The notes beneath the pieces are model-generated. The model was not told where the DNA came from. It did not search any database and was given only the letters and a program-made list of their open reading frames with translations. Both the position numbers and the translations under genes were made by a program. Source: Paragyromitra xinjiangensis (lineage: Eukaryota > Ascomycota > Pezizomycetes > Pezizales > Discinaceae). From it: DNA of 64,000 nt. Shown piece after piece: positions 10,894 to 21,403 of the stretch. The DNA is taken from contig JBCAMK010000005.1 of NCBI GenBank assembly GCA_038503065.1, forward strand, positions 1,736,001-1,800,000, written 5' to 3'. Each line of letters opens with the position of its first letter. Positions within the stretch are counted from its first letter, which is position 1.

Positions 10894-13466
10894 ATTAGTT
10901 ATGGTGCATGGTCCCAACCCATCTATCCGCATTGGTGGATTTGTGCAGCTTTGTATAAAGAATATCATTGGCTATATATCATATCTGATTTTTCCGTCCT
11001 ATACATGTATTTCCCCGCACAAGCAGAGTTTCGCCGATAAGAGCTCCCCAGTATTGTGAGGTCTCGGGAATTAGGTGGTTGTACAAGAATATACTAGCGT
11101 AGTCGGGTGGTATAGAGGTATAGAGATGTCGGATATATATTAAACTCGTTTTTTTTTTCATATATCACATAAAATACTAAACTTTACACATGTGAGAGTC
11201 ACACGCGCTATGGTGTAGTGATGAAGCGCATAGGAATCTGCGCGTTGAATTTCTGGTTTGGGGTTTGGGGGGGAAGGGCTCCCGCCATAACTTAAGGGGT
11301 TGGATGCGTGTACGAATCAATCAATTGGGGGAAAGGCTCGACGGTGTATCTACCGACATAGTATCGGGTACTTTACCCTAAGCTCTTCAGGGAGGCTAAT
11401 AGGGGGCATATTAGAACGGTTCAATGTCGATGAGAGGCGCTGCTGAATGACCTACGTTGAATTATGTACGGCTAGCTGGCTAAGGATTAGTTCACTAGCT
11501 TTGTTATAGTACTTGTATTAATGAATGGTCTAAAATCACATGTATCATTCTCGAGGTAGGATATCCTTTAGGTATGATCGTTATTCCAGGCTTTTAGAAT
11601 CTACGCCCCTCAAGAGTAGAACCGTGGTGACGCATCGGTTAGTAGTGGAAGTTGAATCGTCTTGAATTATTCAGCTGCAGGATAAGTCTCGACGCTAAAT
11701 TTTCCATTTCTAAAGGGTAACCAGAATCCGCCAAAGACTAGATAAAATGCTCTTCTCAAACCGGTAATGGACGGTGTTTAGAATACATTTACCCTTAGGC
11801 AGCACTGGGTATCAAACTCTGAGCTTGAAGCTATTGCTCGATCCCCCGATCGATGATGAAAGCTTCAGGGGAAATTCCCTTGCTGAGACAAACTTTCCCC
11901 AAGAAGCGGTTTGACGACTTAAATTTTTGTCATCGAGATAGAAGCTTCCGAGTCTTAATACTCCACGTTAAGAGTACTGAGTTTGGTCCGTACTTGGAAA
12001 TAGGTTGTTCTAATAGGTATGGACGTGGTACTTCTGACACAGCTTGTTCTAAGCCTAAAAGAACCGACGGGTTCCAAACTGAGGGATCTCGCAAACAGTG
12101 GCCCTTATTAGTTGCGCCGCGGGGCGGCGGTGGGGGGTCCAGATTAGGCACCTAGAGTAATACGAGTGAGGGTTTGTGACGAACCCAGTTGCAAACGATG
12201 AAATAATATCTCTTTAGTAACAGTAGTGGGAAATCCTCGCTCAAATATCCTCAGGGATCCAGAGTGCGAAGTAGCCGGGTACGTGGGAATTAGGCGGACT
12301 CGCTTCGATGAATTCGTGTTAGCTTCGGAGATACAAAATATACATGCAGTAGTCAGTGTCACCCTCAAGTGTCGTTTCGGTATTTCTCTCTGATAGCCGT
12401 CATGATTATAGCAGGAAATCTCACTTTAAAGCCTCTATCGTACTACGCACTGCGCGTTCTCAAACGTACTATGTACACGGGGAATATGACGCGCAAACTC
12501 ACATGCAAGGTAATGTTACCAGCAAATCGAGAAGCGTTCCACGTGCACATTTGTTTCCAAACCAGACCGCGGGTTCAAAACGTGGGGAAAAAGCAAAGAA
12601 AAAAGTCTGATATCGTTGATTCGATTGGAGCTTATCCTTCACATGCACATAATGGTATTGGCTCGTTCTGTCCCATATCTTGGAAACTGCACTTTCATAG
12701 AAAAGCAATCTCAGTCTTAGTCGGAAAAGCTACCGTATTGTTAAGGGTGGAAGTGCTGAGAGCCTCGCCAAGGTTGCCAAGACCTGTCAATTATAACCAA
12801 ACACGTCAGTTAGGCAGCACAGAAGTCGAGTGCTGGGACTTGAATCCTAAGGACAACGAACGCTGCATTGAAACCAGGCAAGGCTGCCCTTCTGAAACTG
12901 ATGCCTGTGAATCGTAATCGAAATTTACCCCGGACAGGACAAGCTGTAGTCTGGACAACGTTGCAAGTCTACGGGATTCCGTGGCACAACATCATCGTCT
13001 CGGCCGATAGCAACACTATTTTCATTATAAGTTAAAGCTATGACTTCAATTTCAGGCCAGATCTCCAATTGAAACCATGGAACCCTGCTGCCATGCAAAT
13101 TTCAATATTTTGTTGAAATGTAATACGGCTGTGCGTATCGTATTCTTGTACTCCAAGCCAACTCTGGAAGTTTCCACCGTAGCTGGGTTCCAGTTTGTCT
13201 CCTCTGTCTTGGATCCGACGTCGTTGTCGGGGACGGTCAAATGAGTTCCCCCGTCCCTGCGGAAGACAGGTCACCCGCAAGCCGGCGGAAAATAGTTGTT
13301 CCGCTAGCTGAAAGGATGAGTAAGCGGATATAGCGGGATTCTGGAGGAGTACTTATTCTGCCCAAGTAGCCTCTGAACAGAACTTCGTATCAGAAAGCAT
13401 CAGTATATCATCATATCACTTCATCACATTATCCCATCCTAAATAACCACCACATCAATTCCAAGA
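10894..13466. other. intergenic, no supported gene
   Basis: Contains a TACATGTA palindrome (11002-11009) and several short open frames (for example 11853-12155 and 12369-12917 on the plus strand). None has a recognisable motif or splice structure. A minus-strand frame at 13052-13240 reads somewhat protein-like but has no start or domain support. Confidence 0.5.
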
Positions 13467-13982
13467 ATGACTACCATCACCATCTCCCCTGAACATGGGT
13501 AATTCACGAACCCTTCCCCCCTCCTCCTGGTTGTTGATGCTAATTGGAATCCCATTAGCTACGTCCTCGCAGTCATGGCCCTCACCGGTTTTGTAGCTCA
13601 ATGGCATAGCATCGTTGTCGGTCCCGCCCGTAAAGCTGCCAAAGTTCCCTACCCCAACGCCTACGCAACCCACGAAGAGGCCGAGAAGGATCCCGCCAAG
13701 TATACCTTCAACTGTGTACAGCGTGCGCACTCCAACTATATGGAGAACCTTGCCGTTACTCTCCCGCTCATGATCGTATCTGGTCTCCAGTACCCCGTGA
13801 CGACTGCCGCCCTCGGATCAGTGTGGATTGTTGGAAGGGTAGTTTATGCTCTGGGATATAAGGCGAGTAAGCATGGTGATGGTGGAAAGGGCAGGTATAG
13901 AGGTTTTTTCTATAACATTGGCCAGCTTGGGTTGATGATTACTTCGGGGATGACTATTTGGTCGATTTGCTGCCCGAAATAG
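13467..13982 (+). CDS. microsomal glutathione S-transferase (MAPEG family)
   Basis: Two exons, 13467-13498 and 13559-13982, encode 151 residues, the usual size of MGST3-like proteins. The 60-base intron has GTAATT...TTAG borders and a CTAAT branch-like site. Splicing completes a glycine codon and joins an N-terminus beginning Met-Thr-Thr-Ile-Thr to the conserved body. The MAPEG signature Asn-Cys-Val-Gln-Arg-Ala-His-Ser-Asn-x-x-Glu-Asn is present near residues 60-72, followed by hydrophobic membrane segments near 73-110 and 130-148. MAPEG enzymes are small membrane proteins of the ER or mitochondrial outer membrane that conjugate glutathione to lipophilic electrophiles or reduce lipid hydroperoxides. 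It is transcribed convergently with the acetyltransferase gene downstream. The exact substrate cannot be read from sequence. Confidence 0.95.
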
Positions 13983-14734
13983 AGGGTTGGTGGTAATGGG
14001 GTTTTTGTATAATGGCGTATAGCATAAAGTCTGGCGAAAAGTAACAGCATCAATAGTAAGATGGGTTCTTAGATTTCTACGGAGCAAAGCGATTAGAACA
14101 TTGAACGTTGAACGTGAAACAAGAAGTGATATGGAGGAGAAATAATACGTACCTTCTATTCGAAAGCCCCAATGCCACTGATCGTGGGAATTTAGCTGTT
14201 ATTTGTACTTGTTCTCCACGGATGCCCCGGTTCCGGGGTGGTATTGTTCAACTTTCGGGGTGCATGATATCATCGGCGCATACCATTGCGCGACTGATAT
14301 ATTTCCCAACTTGCTTAATAAGGCCTTAGTTGACAACCCCACTCTCTTTGGGGAGCCTTGGGATAAAGGTCCCTCGTTTCTGGGGTGAAACGGTCTTTTA
14401 AAGTTGGCTTATCTACAATTCTTCCGTCTTAGCGAGTGATTAGGAATACGGGGGTACTGTGCTACACGAACTACCCTGGAGGTTTGTACCAACCAGTGGG
14501 GGGTTGGTCAGAAGTAAGATTCATGCATTTGATGATAAATCTTGATCGTGCATACCCAAGACATCTACTGGACGAAGTAGGAAAGCCCTGAAGTGATGAC
14601 GGCCCCTGTCAATTTAGAAATTCTTCTATGAGTCATCGAGTTTAATTCCCAACGCAAAGATTGTATCAACTCTTCTCAGCACCAAATTCTATACGATAAT
14701 TCTAGGCTTGCCAAAGGGTATGCCACTTTCAAAT
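13983..14734. other. intergenic between convergent genes
   Basis: The shared 3' region of the MAPEG and acetyltransferase genes. I see only short open frames without domain content and a small hairpin near 14488-14510. Confidence 0.5.
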
Positions 14735-15636
14735 CTACAAATGCTTCTTCAGCTCCTCCTTTATACCCTTCATCTCAACCTCCAATTTCTCCAACTTTTC
14801 TAGCAACTTCTGCACCTCAGTAGGGCTTTCCTCCTCCTCCGGTTCATTTTTCGGTTCGTCCTTCGGCTCACCATTCGACTGCAGCGCCTCAGAACCCTCC
14901 ACTTCCAATCGTCTAATTATCTTCGCTGGATTCCCGGCAACGACACAATTCGGGGGTACATCCTTAGTAACCACAGATCCAGCACCAATTATAGATCCGT
15001 TTCCGATAGTGACGCCTGGCAGAACAATAACGTTCCCGCAGAGCCAGCAGTCTTCTCCGATAGTGATAGGAGCGCCATATTCCGGACCTGCTGTGCCGTT
15101 TCTCACTGTTGCAGAGAGTGGGTGGGAGGCGGCGAAGAGAGAGACCGAAGGTCCAAAAAGGGTACGAGAGCCGATTTTTACCTAGGAAATTCAATGCTAG
15201 GTGCGGAGAGAGGGGTTGCAAAGGAGACGCACTTTGCAGCTATCAAGGATTGTGCAGTTAAAATTTATAAACACGTCGTCGCCCAGCTCGACGTTGTAGC
15301 CATAATCACACCTAAATGGTGGTTCCACCCAGGCAGCGTTTTTGAGAGCTTCTTCGGAAGTTGAGGGGTCTATGAGTGGTTTCTGGACGATCCTTTATTT
15401 TTTCACCACCAGTTAATCCGGGGGAATTAGCGAGAGAAAAAAGAAGTAGATAAATCGTGTATGAAGCCAACATACTGATTCCAGAGATTTAAGCGTTCGA
15501 TTTGGGAAAGTCCAGAACTGGTATTGAAGGTATGACAGGCTACACCGCAACGAGCCCGCTCGGCGACGAGCTCCGGGACAAAGGCAAAGAAGAGCTCGCC
15601 CTTCACCATTTTTTCTTTTTCTGTAAGGATGTCCAT
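14735..15636 (-). CDS. maltose O-acetyltransferase-like hexapeptide acyltransferase
   Basis: Three exons on the minus strand, 15636-15476, 15392-15233 and 15181-14735, give 255 residues. Introns are 83 bases (GTATGT...AAAG) and 51 bases (GTGCGT...CTAG), and both splices preserve frame. Exon 1 carries the Mac domain (Lys-Glu-Lys-Met-Val-x-Gly-Glu-Leu). Exon 2 has the family block [10 protein letters not shown]. Exon 3 has Ala-Ser-His-Pro-Leu with the likely catalytic histidine, then the left-handed beta-helix hexapeptide repeats ending Ala-Gly-Asn-Pro-Ala-Lys. Family members transfer acetyl from acetyl-CoA to a sugar 6-hydroxyl. Unusual is a ~50-residue C-terminal extension, Glu-rich then a heptad-like Leu/Lys/Glu helix ending Lys-Lys-His-Leu, predicted to form a coiled coil. 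The true acceptor sugar is unknown. Confidence 0.92.
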
Positions 15637-16235
15637 CTTGTCTGTGTGAAGCTGTATAGGATTTTGGAGATAGCTATAGAGTAAGAGAGGGGAAGGTAAG
15701 ATGTATGTATCTATATGTATCCGTGCATGTGATACTGGAAACCGAAGGACTTAGTATATGGATGACTAAGTATTGGCATGCACCCCCAAAACGTGGACCA
15801 ATTAGATGTGCCGTTGCCCTGCAGTGTTTCGTTTCGCAAAGGATGCTGTACTTGGAAGTACTGCCCCGTTCTGCAGCTATAGGAGTAATAAAACTTGTTA
15901 TTAAATCTGCCATCTAAACCTGTTAGTTTCCTAGGAGCACCAGAGACTCTTTTGATATTTCGAAGTCAGGATTTCGGCCCGTTCAAATTGCAAATCAAAG
16001 GAGCTAGCGAACATGGAGAATCACTCGTCAGATATTCCGACCAATCTCTGGCGAGGGCTCAACAGTGTGATCATGGAATTAGAAAATAATTCTATGGGAT
16101 ATCTTACTATAAGCCCTCAAAATTAAATTCACCAAGAGCCACCCTCCAGAAGTAGAACCTCTCAATTACCCTTCATCCTTCATCCCCAATATTCCATGTC
16201 CACAACTAGAGCTACGTTAATATTCCTTATCAAAA
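15637..16235. other. divergent promoter region
   Basis: Lies between the divergently transcribed acetyltransferase (-) and phosphotransferase-like (+) genes. It presumably holds both promoters; I cannot define elements beyond general pyrimidine-rich tracts near 16120-16200. Confidence 0.45.
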
Positions 16236-17606
16236 ATGACTGCCTGGCTCCTCACCCCTTCAATCCGACGCATGCGCACCGCTAGCTTTAAGTCTTCCGG
16301 ATATTCCTCAGGTTCTTCTTCCGCCTCATCGGCACTCTCCTTTACTTCAACAATTGAATATGGGCACGAAGAGTTCCGAACCTTCAAACCCAAAGTTGTA
16401 GATCTTATCAGTCTCATCCCTAGTCTCAACATCTCCCCCGAGACCACAGCAATCGAAATCACCCACATGACCGGTGGCTCTAACTACCGTATCATCGGGG
16501 TCACAGCCACCAACAAGAAAACCAAGAGTAAAGGTAAAACCAAGAGCAAGGGTAAAAGCAAACATAAACCCATAGATGAAAATGCACGCAACTATATCCT
16601 CCGCATTCCTCGTAGGGAAAAGAGCAACAACACCCGCCTCGACCGTGAAGTCGCCGTCCTTTACTACCTCGAAACAGCTACCCCCATTCCTGCCCCGAAA
16701 ACTATCGCTTTCGACCTTGATGGAATCAATGGTTGTCCGATTGAGCTACCTTATGTTCTTCAAACACTTATCGCTGGTATGCCTCTTGATGAAGCGCTTA
16801 GCCAAATGACGTTTAACGCAAAGAAGCAATTTATCCGTAAGCTTGTTGACCTATACGTCGAGATGGACAAAATCCGTTTCCCTTGTTCAGGCACCCTAGG
16901 ATCTTCACTGAGGAGAAATAGCAGTAGTCTTGAGGTTACATCCTTTGACTTAGGCCCCGAATCCGATGGAAATGACCGCTACCGTACACATCCCCAGGAG
17001 TCGACCCGGGACATGCTCCTCTCTCAATTCGAGTGCTGGAAGATCGTAGCTGACAGGGGATGCCACTCGAGCTCTTCTAGTCAAGATGAGCTTGTATCAA
17101 GATACATGGACAAGCTGACAGCTGTTACTCTACAAATGGAGAAAAAAGGCTGGCTCGGTGATAACAAAAATATCCTCTTCCATCCTGAGCTCTCTCCGCG
17201 GCACATTTTTGTTACTCGTACTGGGTCTGGATCAAAAGCTGTTTGGGATATCTCTGGCGTAATCGATTGGGAAGCAGCTCTCTCTGTTCCACGGGTTATG
17301 GCGAATAGAGCTCCATCCTGGTTATGGAGATGGGGGGCTGGTGGTGGGTACGATGAGAAAGATGAGAAGGGTGATAATAGAAACCCTGAGGATAAGGAAC
17401 GAGAAATCTTGAAACATCAGTTTGAGACAGAGATGGCGGCTGCTCTCCCGAAGTTTTTGAGATACGCTTATAGGCCGCATTTCCAGCTCCTAAGGAGGTT
17501 GTGTGGGTTTGCGGTTTGGGGATTAAGATGGAATGAGGATATTAAGAAAGCGGATGAATTTTTGAAGGAGTGGAAGGAGGTGGTGATGGGTCCATCTAGG
17601 TCGTGA
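16236..17606 (+). CDS. aminoglycoside-phosphotransferase (APH)-like protein, catalytic residues altered
   Basis: A single 456-codon exon. A Gly-Gly-Ser-Asn-Tyr-Arg nucleotide-loop-like segment lies near residue 80. The beta-3 position reads Ile-Leu-Arg-Ile-Pro-Arg, with the usual helix C glutamate in Arg-Glu-Val-Ala-Val-Leu. A hinge-like Pro-Tyr-Val-Leu-Gln follows. The catalytic loop reads Phe-His-Pro-Glu-Leu-Ser-Pro-Arg-His-Ile-Phe-Val near residue 320, where the family norm is His-x-Asp-Leu-x-x-x-Asn-Ile. The metal-binding segment Ser-Gly-Val-Ile-Asp-Trp-Glu-Ala is intact. A Lys/Gly/Ser-rich insertion (Lys-Thr-Lys-Ser-Lys-Gly repeated) occupies about residues 94-111. The family phosphorylates small molecules or acts as pseudokinase-like proteins in fungi. 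Asp to Glu and Asn to His at key positions suggest weak or absent catalysis, which is an inference. The opposite strand is a shadow. Confidence 0.88.
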   Translation: MTAWLLTPSIRRMRTASFKSSGYSSGSSSASSALSFTSTIEYGHEEFRTFKPKVVDLISLIPSLNISPETTAIEITHMTGGSNYRIIGVTATNKKTKSKGKTKSKGKSKHKPIDENARNYILRIPRREKSNNTRLDREVAVLYYLETATPIPAPKTIAFDLDGINGCPIELPYVLQTLIAGMPLDEALSQMTFNAKKQFIRKLVDLYVEMDKIRFPCSGTLGSSLRRNSSSLEVTSFDLGPESDGNDRYRTHPQESTRDMLLSQFECWKIVADRGCHSSSSSQDELVSRYMDKLTAVTLQMEKKGWLGDNKNILFHPELSPRHIFVTRTGSGSKAVWDISGVIDWEAALSVPRVMANRAPSWLWRWGAGGGYDEKDEKGDNRNPEDKEREILKHQFETEMAAALPKFLRYAYRPHFQLLRRLCGFAVWGLRWNEDIKKADEFLKEWKEVVMGPSRS

Positions 17607-17940
17607 GATGGATATACGATCGCGGTGGTCCTAAACTTGTGGAATTTTTGGCTAATGAATTTTAAATAAGATTTTGGTTTACCACTGAAACAAAGACGAT
17701 GATCATAATAGCATTAGAGATCTCTCTTTACGATACATAAATCTCGATAGTTAATAATAAATGAGTGCTTTTTAGGGCATAAATAGTCTCACTGCTAAAG
17801 ACAATGGCATCCAAGATAGCTATTTAGTTTAAGGGTCCCCGGCCTCACGAACTCCGGAGAATATCCCTTCAAGACGATACTTAGTAGATTGCAACTAAAA
17901 GTAGTAATACTTTAGTATTAATCTAAGCCTTAACTATTTA

Positions 17941-19214
17941 TCTGAAAACCCTACTTGCATTCAGATCATACGTATACCAATTACTATGTAGGTATTTACC
18001 ACATCTACGACATAATCGTATCTTCTCCTCGGACCTCAATTTCTTCTCAACATCAAGCAAATTTTCCGCAACATCTACCACTACCACCTCCAGTGGTGTA
18101 TACTCGATCCCCAAGATCTTAGCACTCTTGCTAGTATCCGCCCAATATACCCCACCCTCAGGAAACTCATCATCTGGATTCCCTCTGGTACTCTATCCTT
18201 TACCCCAGGGATTTACTCGCGAAGAGTGTTCACAACTTCTGAATAGAAGTAGCTTCCCCCAGCGACAAGAATCTGTTGATCTCCAGCTGCTTCCTTTTCA
18301 ATTACCAATATATGTGCCAATGCAAGGTCTCGAACATCGATATACAGCCAGAGCGATGTAGGAAGGACATTCTCCAGGGAACCATCGATGAGATTCCATA
18401 AGTATTTAATCCTTTGACTAGAATTTTCGAGGGAGTCGACATAGTGTGCGACGGGGCCGATCACTATAGACCTAAGAAGCGTCAAAGCTAGGAGTTATTC
18501 CAACTGACACCATGAGCATCGAATTGAGGGGACTATACAGTATGAGCACGGTGATATCGAAAGCGGGCTTCTCGGTTTTGAGAAACCCCCAAACAGTTTT
18601 ATCTGGGGATTCTTCGATGTAAGGTAGGTTGTAGTTCAAGACCCGGCCAACGCTTCTTCATAAGTAACCTATATTACATTAGTAGACATTCAATTCCATA
18701 ATGCGGAAGTGAAATTATACCAGTCCTCTCCAGTATATATCTTCTCTAGCCTGGGGCCTTTAGACTGGTCAAGGACTGCAGCGAAGCTCCCAGTGATAAC
18801 AACCATCTTTACAGTGCTTCCGTATCCTTTAACCGCCTTCAAAATTCCCTTGGTCCCATCAATAGCAGGTTTGAGAATATTAACCCCTGAGAAGGCCGCT
18901 GCACGGTGACGCTGTGTGGATGACATAGTCAAAAGCCGTGGACTTAGTGGCTTCGTTCCAGCAACTTGGGGCTTCAATTTCTGAGACATAGATGAAAGAG
19001 GGGAGTTCTTGTAGGAGGAGAAAGGAGAATAGAGTTGGTTGGCTTTAGACTTAGACCGGATCGCTCCAACAACTGGGTGGCCACGCTGGATGATAGAGTT
19101 AGTAACTAATTAGCTTATTATAAAGGCTTAATTTCACGGACATACCTCGAGGAGAAGCTTTAGGATATGAACAGCAATAAATCCATTGGCGCCAGTCAAT
19201 ATAATTTTAGCCAT
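17941..19214 (-). pseudogene. broken GRE2-type NAD(P)-dependent reductase
   Basis: Reads as an atypical short-chain dehydrogenase of the methylglyoxal reductase/dihydroflavonol reductase type. The N-terminus (from 19214) has the Rossmann motif Thr-Gly-Ala-Asn-Gly-Phe-Ile-Ala, and a normal intron (GTATGT...CCAG) separates it from Arg-Gly-His-Pro-Val-Val. The frame then shifts near 19010: the family block Asp-Tyr-Val-Ile-His-Thr-Ala-Ser-Pro is found only in another frame and returns to the first near 18900. A stop follows Leu-Trp-Asn at about 18690. The expected Tyr-Glu-Glu-Ala-Leu and Glu-Lys-Pro-Ala-Phe segments lie in different frames at 18500-18670. The block from Gly-Pro-Val-Ala-His-Tyr to Asp-Val-Arg-Asp-Leu-Ala is open again, then ends at a TAA (18213-18215). 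The C-terminal Tyr-Trp-Ala-Asp-Thr-Ser-Lys-Ser and Gly-Ile-Glu-Tyr-Thr-Pro-Leu-Glu remnants follow out of frame. At least four separate lesions make a functional protein unlikely. Confidence 0.88.
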
Positions 19215-20584
19215 TTTATTTGAGTTTAATCATGACGTGAAGCAGGTATTTCCGTGAGGAGAAAACCGACGCGCTGGGATATCTGAAGGCTGAGTGATTT
19301 TACTTGAGGGACAAAGTATTTACATCTTTTCTTATAATTAGTTCCATTCACTCATTCAGATATTCTATAGATCGTGATCATTGCTAGCTATAGTGAAACG
19401 ATCGCGAGTACGAAAATGACAAAAGGACCCTAGTAAATCGCGCGAGTTCCTGCTGATAACTTTGAGACTATTTCGTGAGATGCATTGCTAAGCAGCCTGA
19501 TCTTTACAAGTAAGTGTATCTACCACGAGTAGCTAATATACCCAGCAGTCATCTATCTCAAATCATCGCAGGAGTACCCTCTTTGCGACGAGAACCCCGG
19601 GAGTTGGGAAAATCCGATCGGAGATAAGAGCTAGCCCATATTATTTGTGCATGTAGTCATCAGCTAACAAAATCCCAATAGCTTCGAATAATCCAAGAGA
19701 AATGAGAAATGGTAATATTTCGCCCGCATATTCAATCGCAAGTTATACCTACCGAGGCCCCCGCAGCGACTTCCGAGGCTCGCCCCCATTCCTACCGGCT
19801 CCTTTGGCACCGTAGGCGGATTTTTTAGCGAAGTCAACGGAAAGATCTGTATTTGGCCATAATTGTGAATAAAATACAATAATTATGGAAAAATAGGCTG
19901 GGAACGAGACAGCGGAAAGATACCATTAACTCCATTTCCTACTTTCGACTAATCATAACTCCAAAGCGGCTAATTACGCTAAGGAACGCAGAGATAAATA
20001 GTTGCAATGATTTTTAGAAATCCCGTCTTCGGCCCGCTAACATACCCCCCTTTTTGCAACCACCCTAATATGCTCTAACGATGTGACGGCCTCGCAAACG
20101 GGCACCTTAGCCGCATTGTTTTTCCGGTATATGCCGGAAGGTATCACAAAAACGAAAACGTTTCTTGCTTTTGATTCGGGGGATAATTATAATTCCCGAG
20201 CCTACTTTTTTTTCCTTCTTTTCTTATAAATACGTAAGAGTGAGAGATAGTGGAAATATGAGAGTTCCAGGGTCCTACAGAATCGCCATATGTTCCAGCA
20301 ATGAACGACTTGAAGCCCCCCAAAGTAGATCCATCCTTAGTATTGGGTTTCCGGCCTCAAGCCTGATTAAGAAACAATAACTAGCCAAAAAAAAACTAAA
20401 AAAAACTAAAAAAAACTTGGGTATGAAAATCGGGTCTGTTATTTGACAAGTGAGAAAGAAATTCGACATTCTGAGGGGGGTTTGTTGGTTCCGACAATTT
20501 GATAGATTTATCTCCTTAAGATTCAGCAATTTCGTCTTTTCCTACCAAGGATCTTTAAATGTGGTTACTTACAAAGCTTAGTGC
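19215..20584. other. intergenic, no supported gene
   Basis: AT-biased sequence with only short open frames. It contains a decamer tandem repeat at 20387-20416. Confidence 0.55.
20387..20416 (+). repeat. 10-base A-rich tandem repeat
   Basis: Three near-identical copies of a CTAAAAAAAA-like decamer, downstream of the minus-strand coiled-coil gene. Confidence 0.8.
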
Positions 20585-21403
20585 TTAAAATGCCCAACTA
20601 CTTGTAAAGTTTTTGTTCGGTTTCAGAATAAGTTTAAACTCTTCTTCCTCATCGTCATCATCGTCATAGTGGTGAAACCCGTATGGTTGCTTCCCAAGAA
20701 TTCTGCCGGCTTGGTCAAGCAGATTACCGATTTCCGCTTCATCTGGTTCTATGTCACCCCTTACCGACTTCGGTGTCTTCGGGTAAGGATATTCGGGAGG
20801 ACCAGGTGAGTCTGCACGGGCCGTTTCATCGGTAGGTTCCTCAACGGGGGGCGAGTCGGGACGGGCCGCAAGGGGCTCCGGTTCTGGTGCGGGCAACGCT
20901 ATCTCAACCGGCTCGCTTTCTTCGACACCAGGAAGAACAACAACTTCATTGTGAACTCGGACCAACTCGCCCCCCACAGTTACATCTTCAGCCTGAGGCT
21001 GCTCGGGTGGGTCTTTCACGACTGATTGTCCAGACTGGCATTTATCCAGCTGGCCGTGCAAGTCCTTCACTGTGCTTTCGAGTCCAGCAATCCTCGAGAG
21101 ATATAGTTGCCTTTCGGCTTCCCATATTGATCGCTCGAGTTCCTTTCCCTCACGTTCATGGGATAAAAGCGTCTGGTACTTTTCACGTAGTGAAGATAAT
21201 GCCTGATCTGTGTCTTCAGATGAGCTAAATGGCGGCGGCGCGAATGGGGGCGCACCACTAGGCTCAGCGCCAACAGTAGGCTTGTAGAGAGGGAACTGCT
21301 GAGGCGCAAACGAACTCGGTCCGAACGAGTGCAAGGTAGGAGGTGCGATAAACGCAAGAGGAGGTGAGCGTGAACGGCCTGCCATCAGATTTGATCGATT
21401 CAA
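20585..21403 (-). CDS. hypothetical protein with central coiled coil and acidic tail
   Basis: An intact 272-codon frame. The N-terminal ~60 residues are Pro/Ser/Ala-rich. Residues ~65-125 form a charged helix likely to be a coiled coil (Leu-Arg-Glu-Lys-Tyr-x-x-Leu-Leu followed by Glu-Arg-Ser-Ile-Trp-Glu-Ala-Glu). The middle is rich in Pro, Glu and Asp, and a run of Asp then Glu lies near residue 255, followed by a short hydrophobic C-terminus. A second Met lies at residue 7, so the start is uncertain by a few codons. I do not recognise a family. No signal peptide or membrane span is evident. The length and consistent composition favour a real gene. It could be a scaffold-type protein, but nothing here shows its function. 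Confidence 0.65.
   Translation of the reverse strand: MNRSNLMAGRSRSPPLAFIAPPTLHSFGPSSFAPQQFPLYKPTVGAEPSGAPPFAPPPFSSSEDTDQALSSLREKYQTLLSHEREGKELERSIWEAERQLYLSRIAGLESTVKDLHGQLDKCQSGQSVVKDPPEQPQAEDVTVGGELVRVHNEVVVLPGVEESEPVEIALPAPEPEPLAARPDSPPVEEPTDETARADSPGPPEYPYPKTPKSVRGDIEPDEAEIGNLLDQAGRILGKQPYGFHHYDDDDDEEEEFKLILKPNKNFTSSWAF

Noticed and set aside
13052..13240. Short minus-strand frame upstream of the MAPEG gene
   Set aside because: No ATG in a good context, no domain, and in-frame stops immediately upstream.
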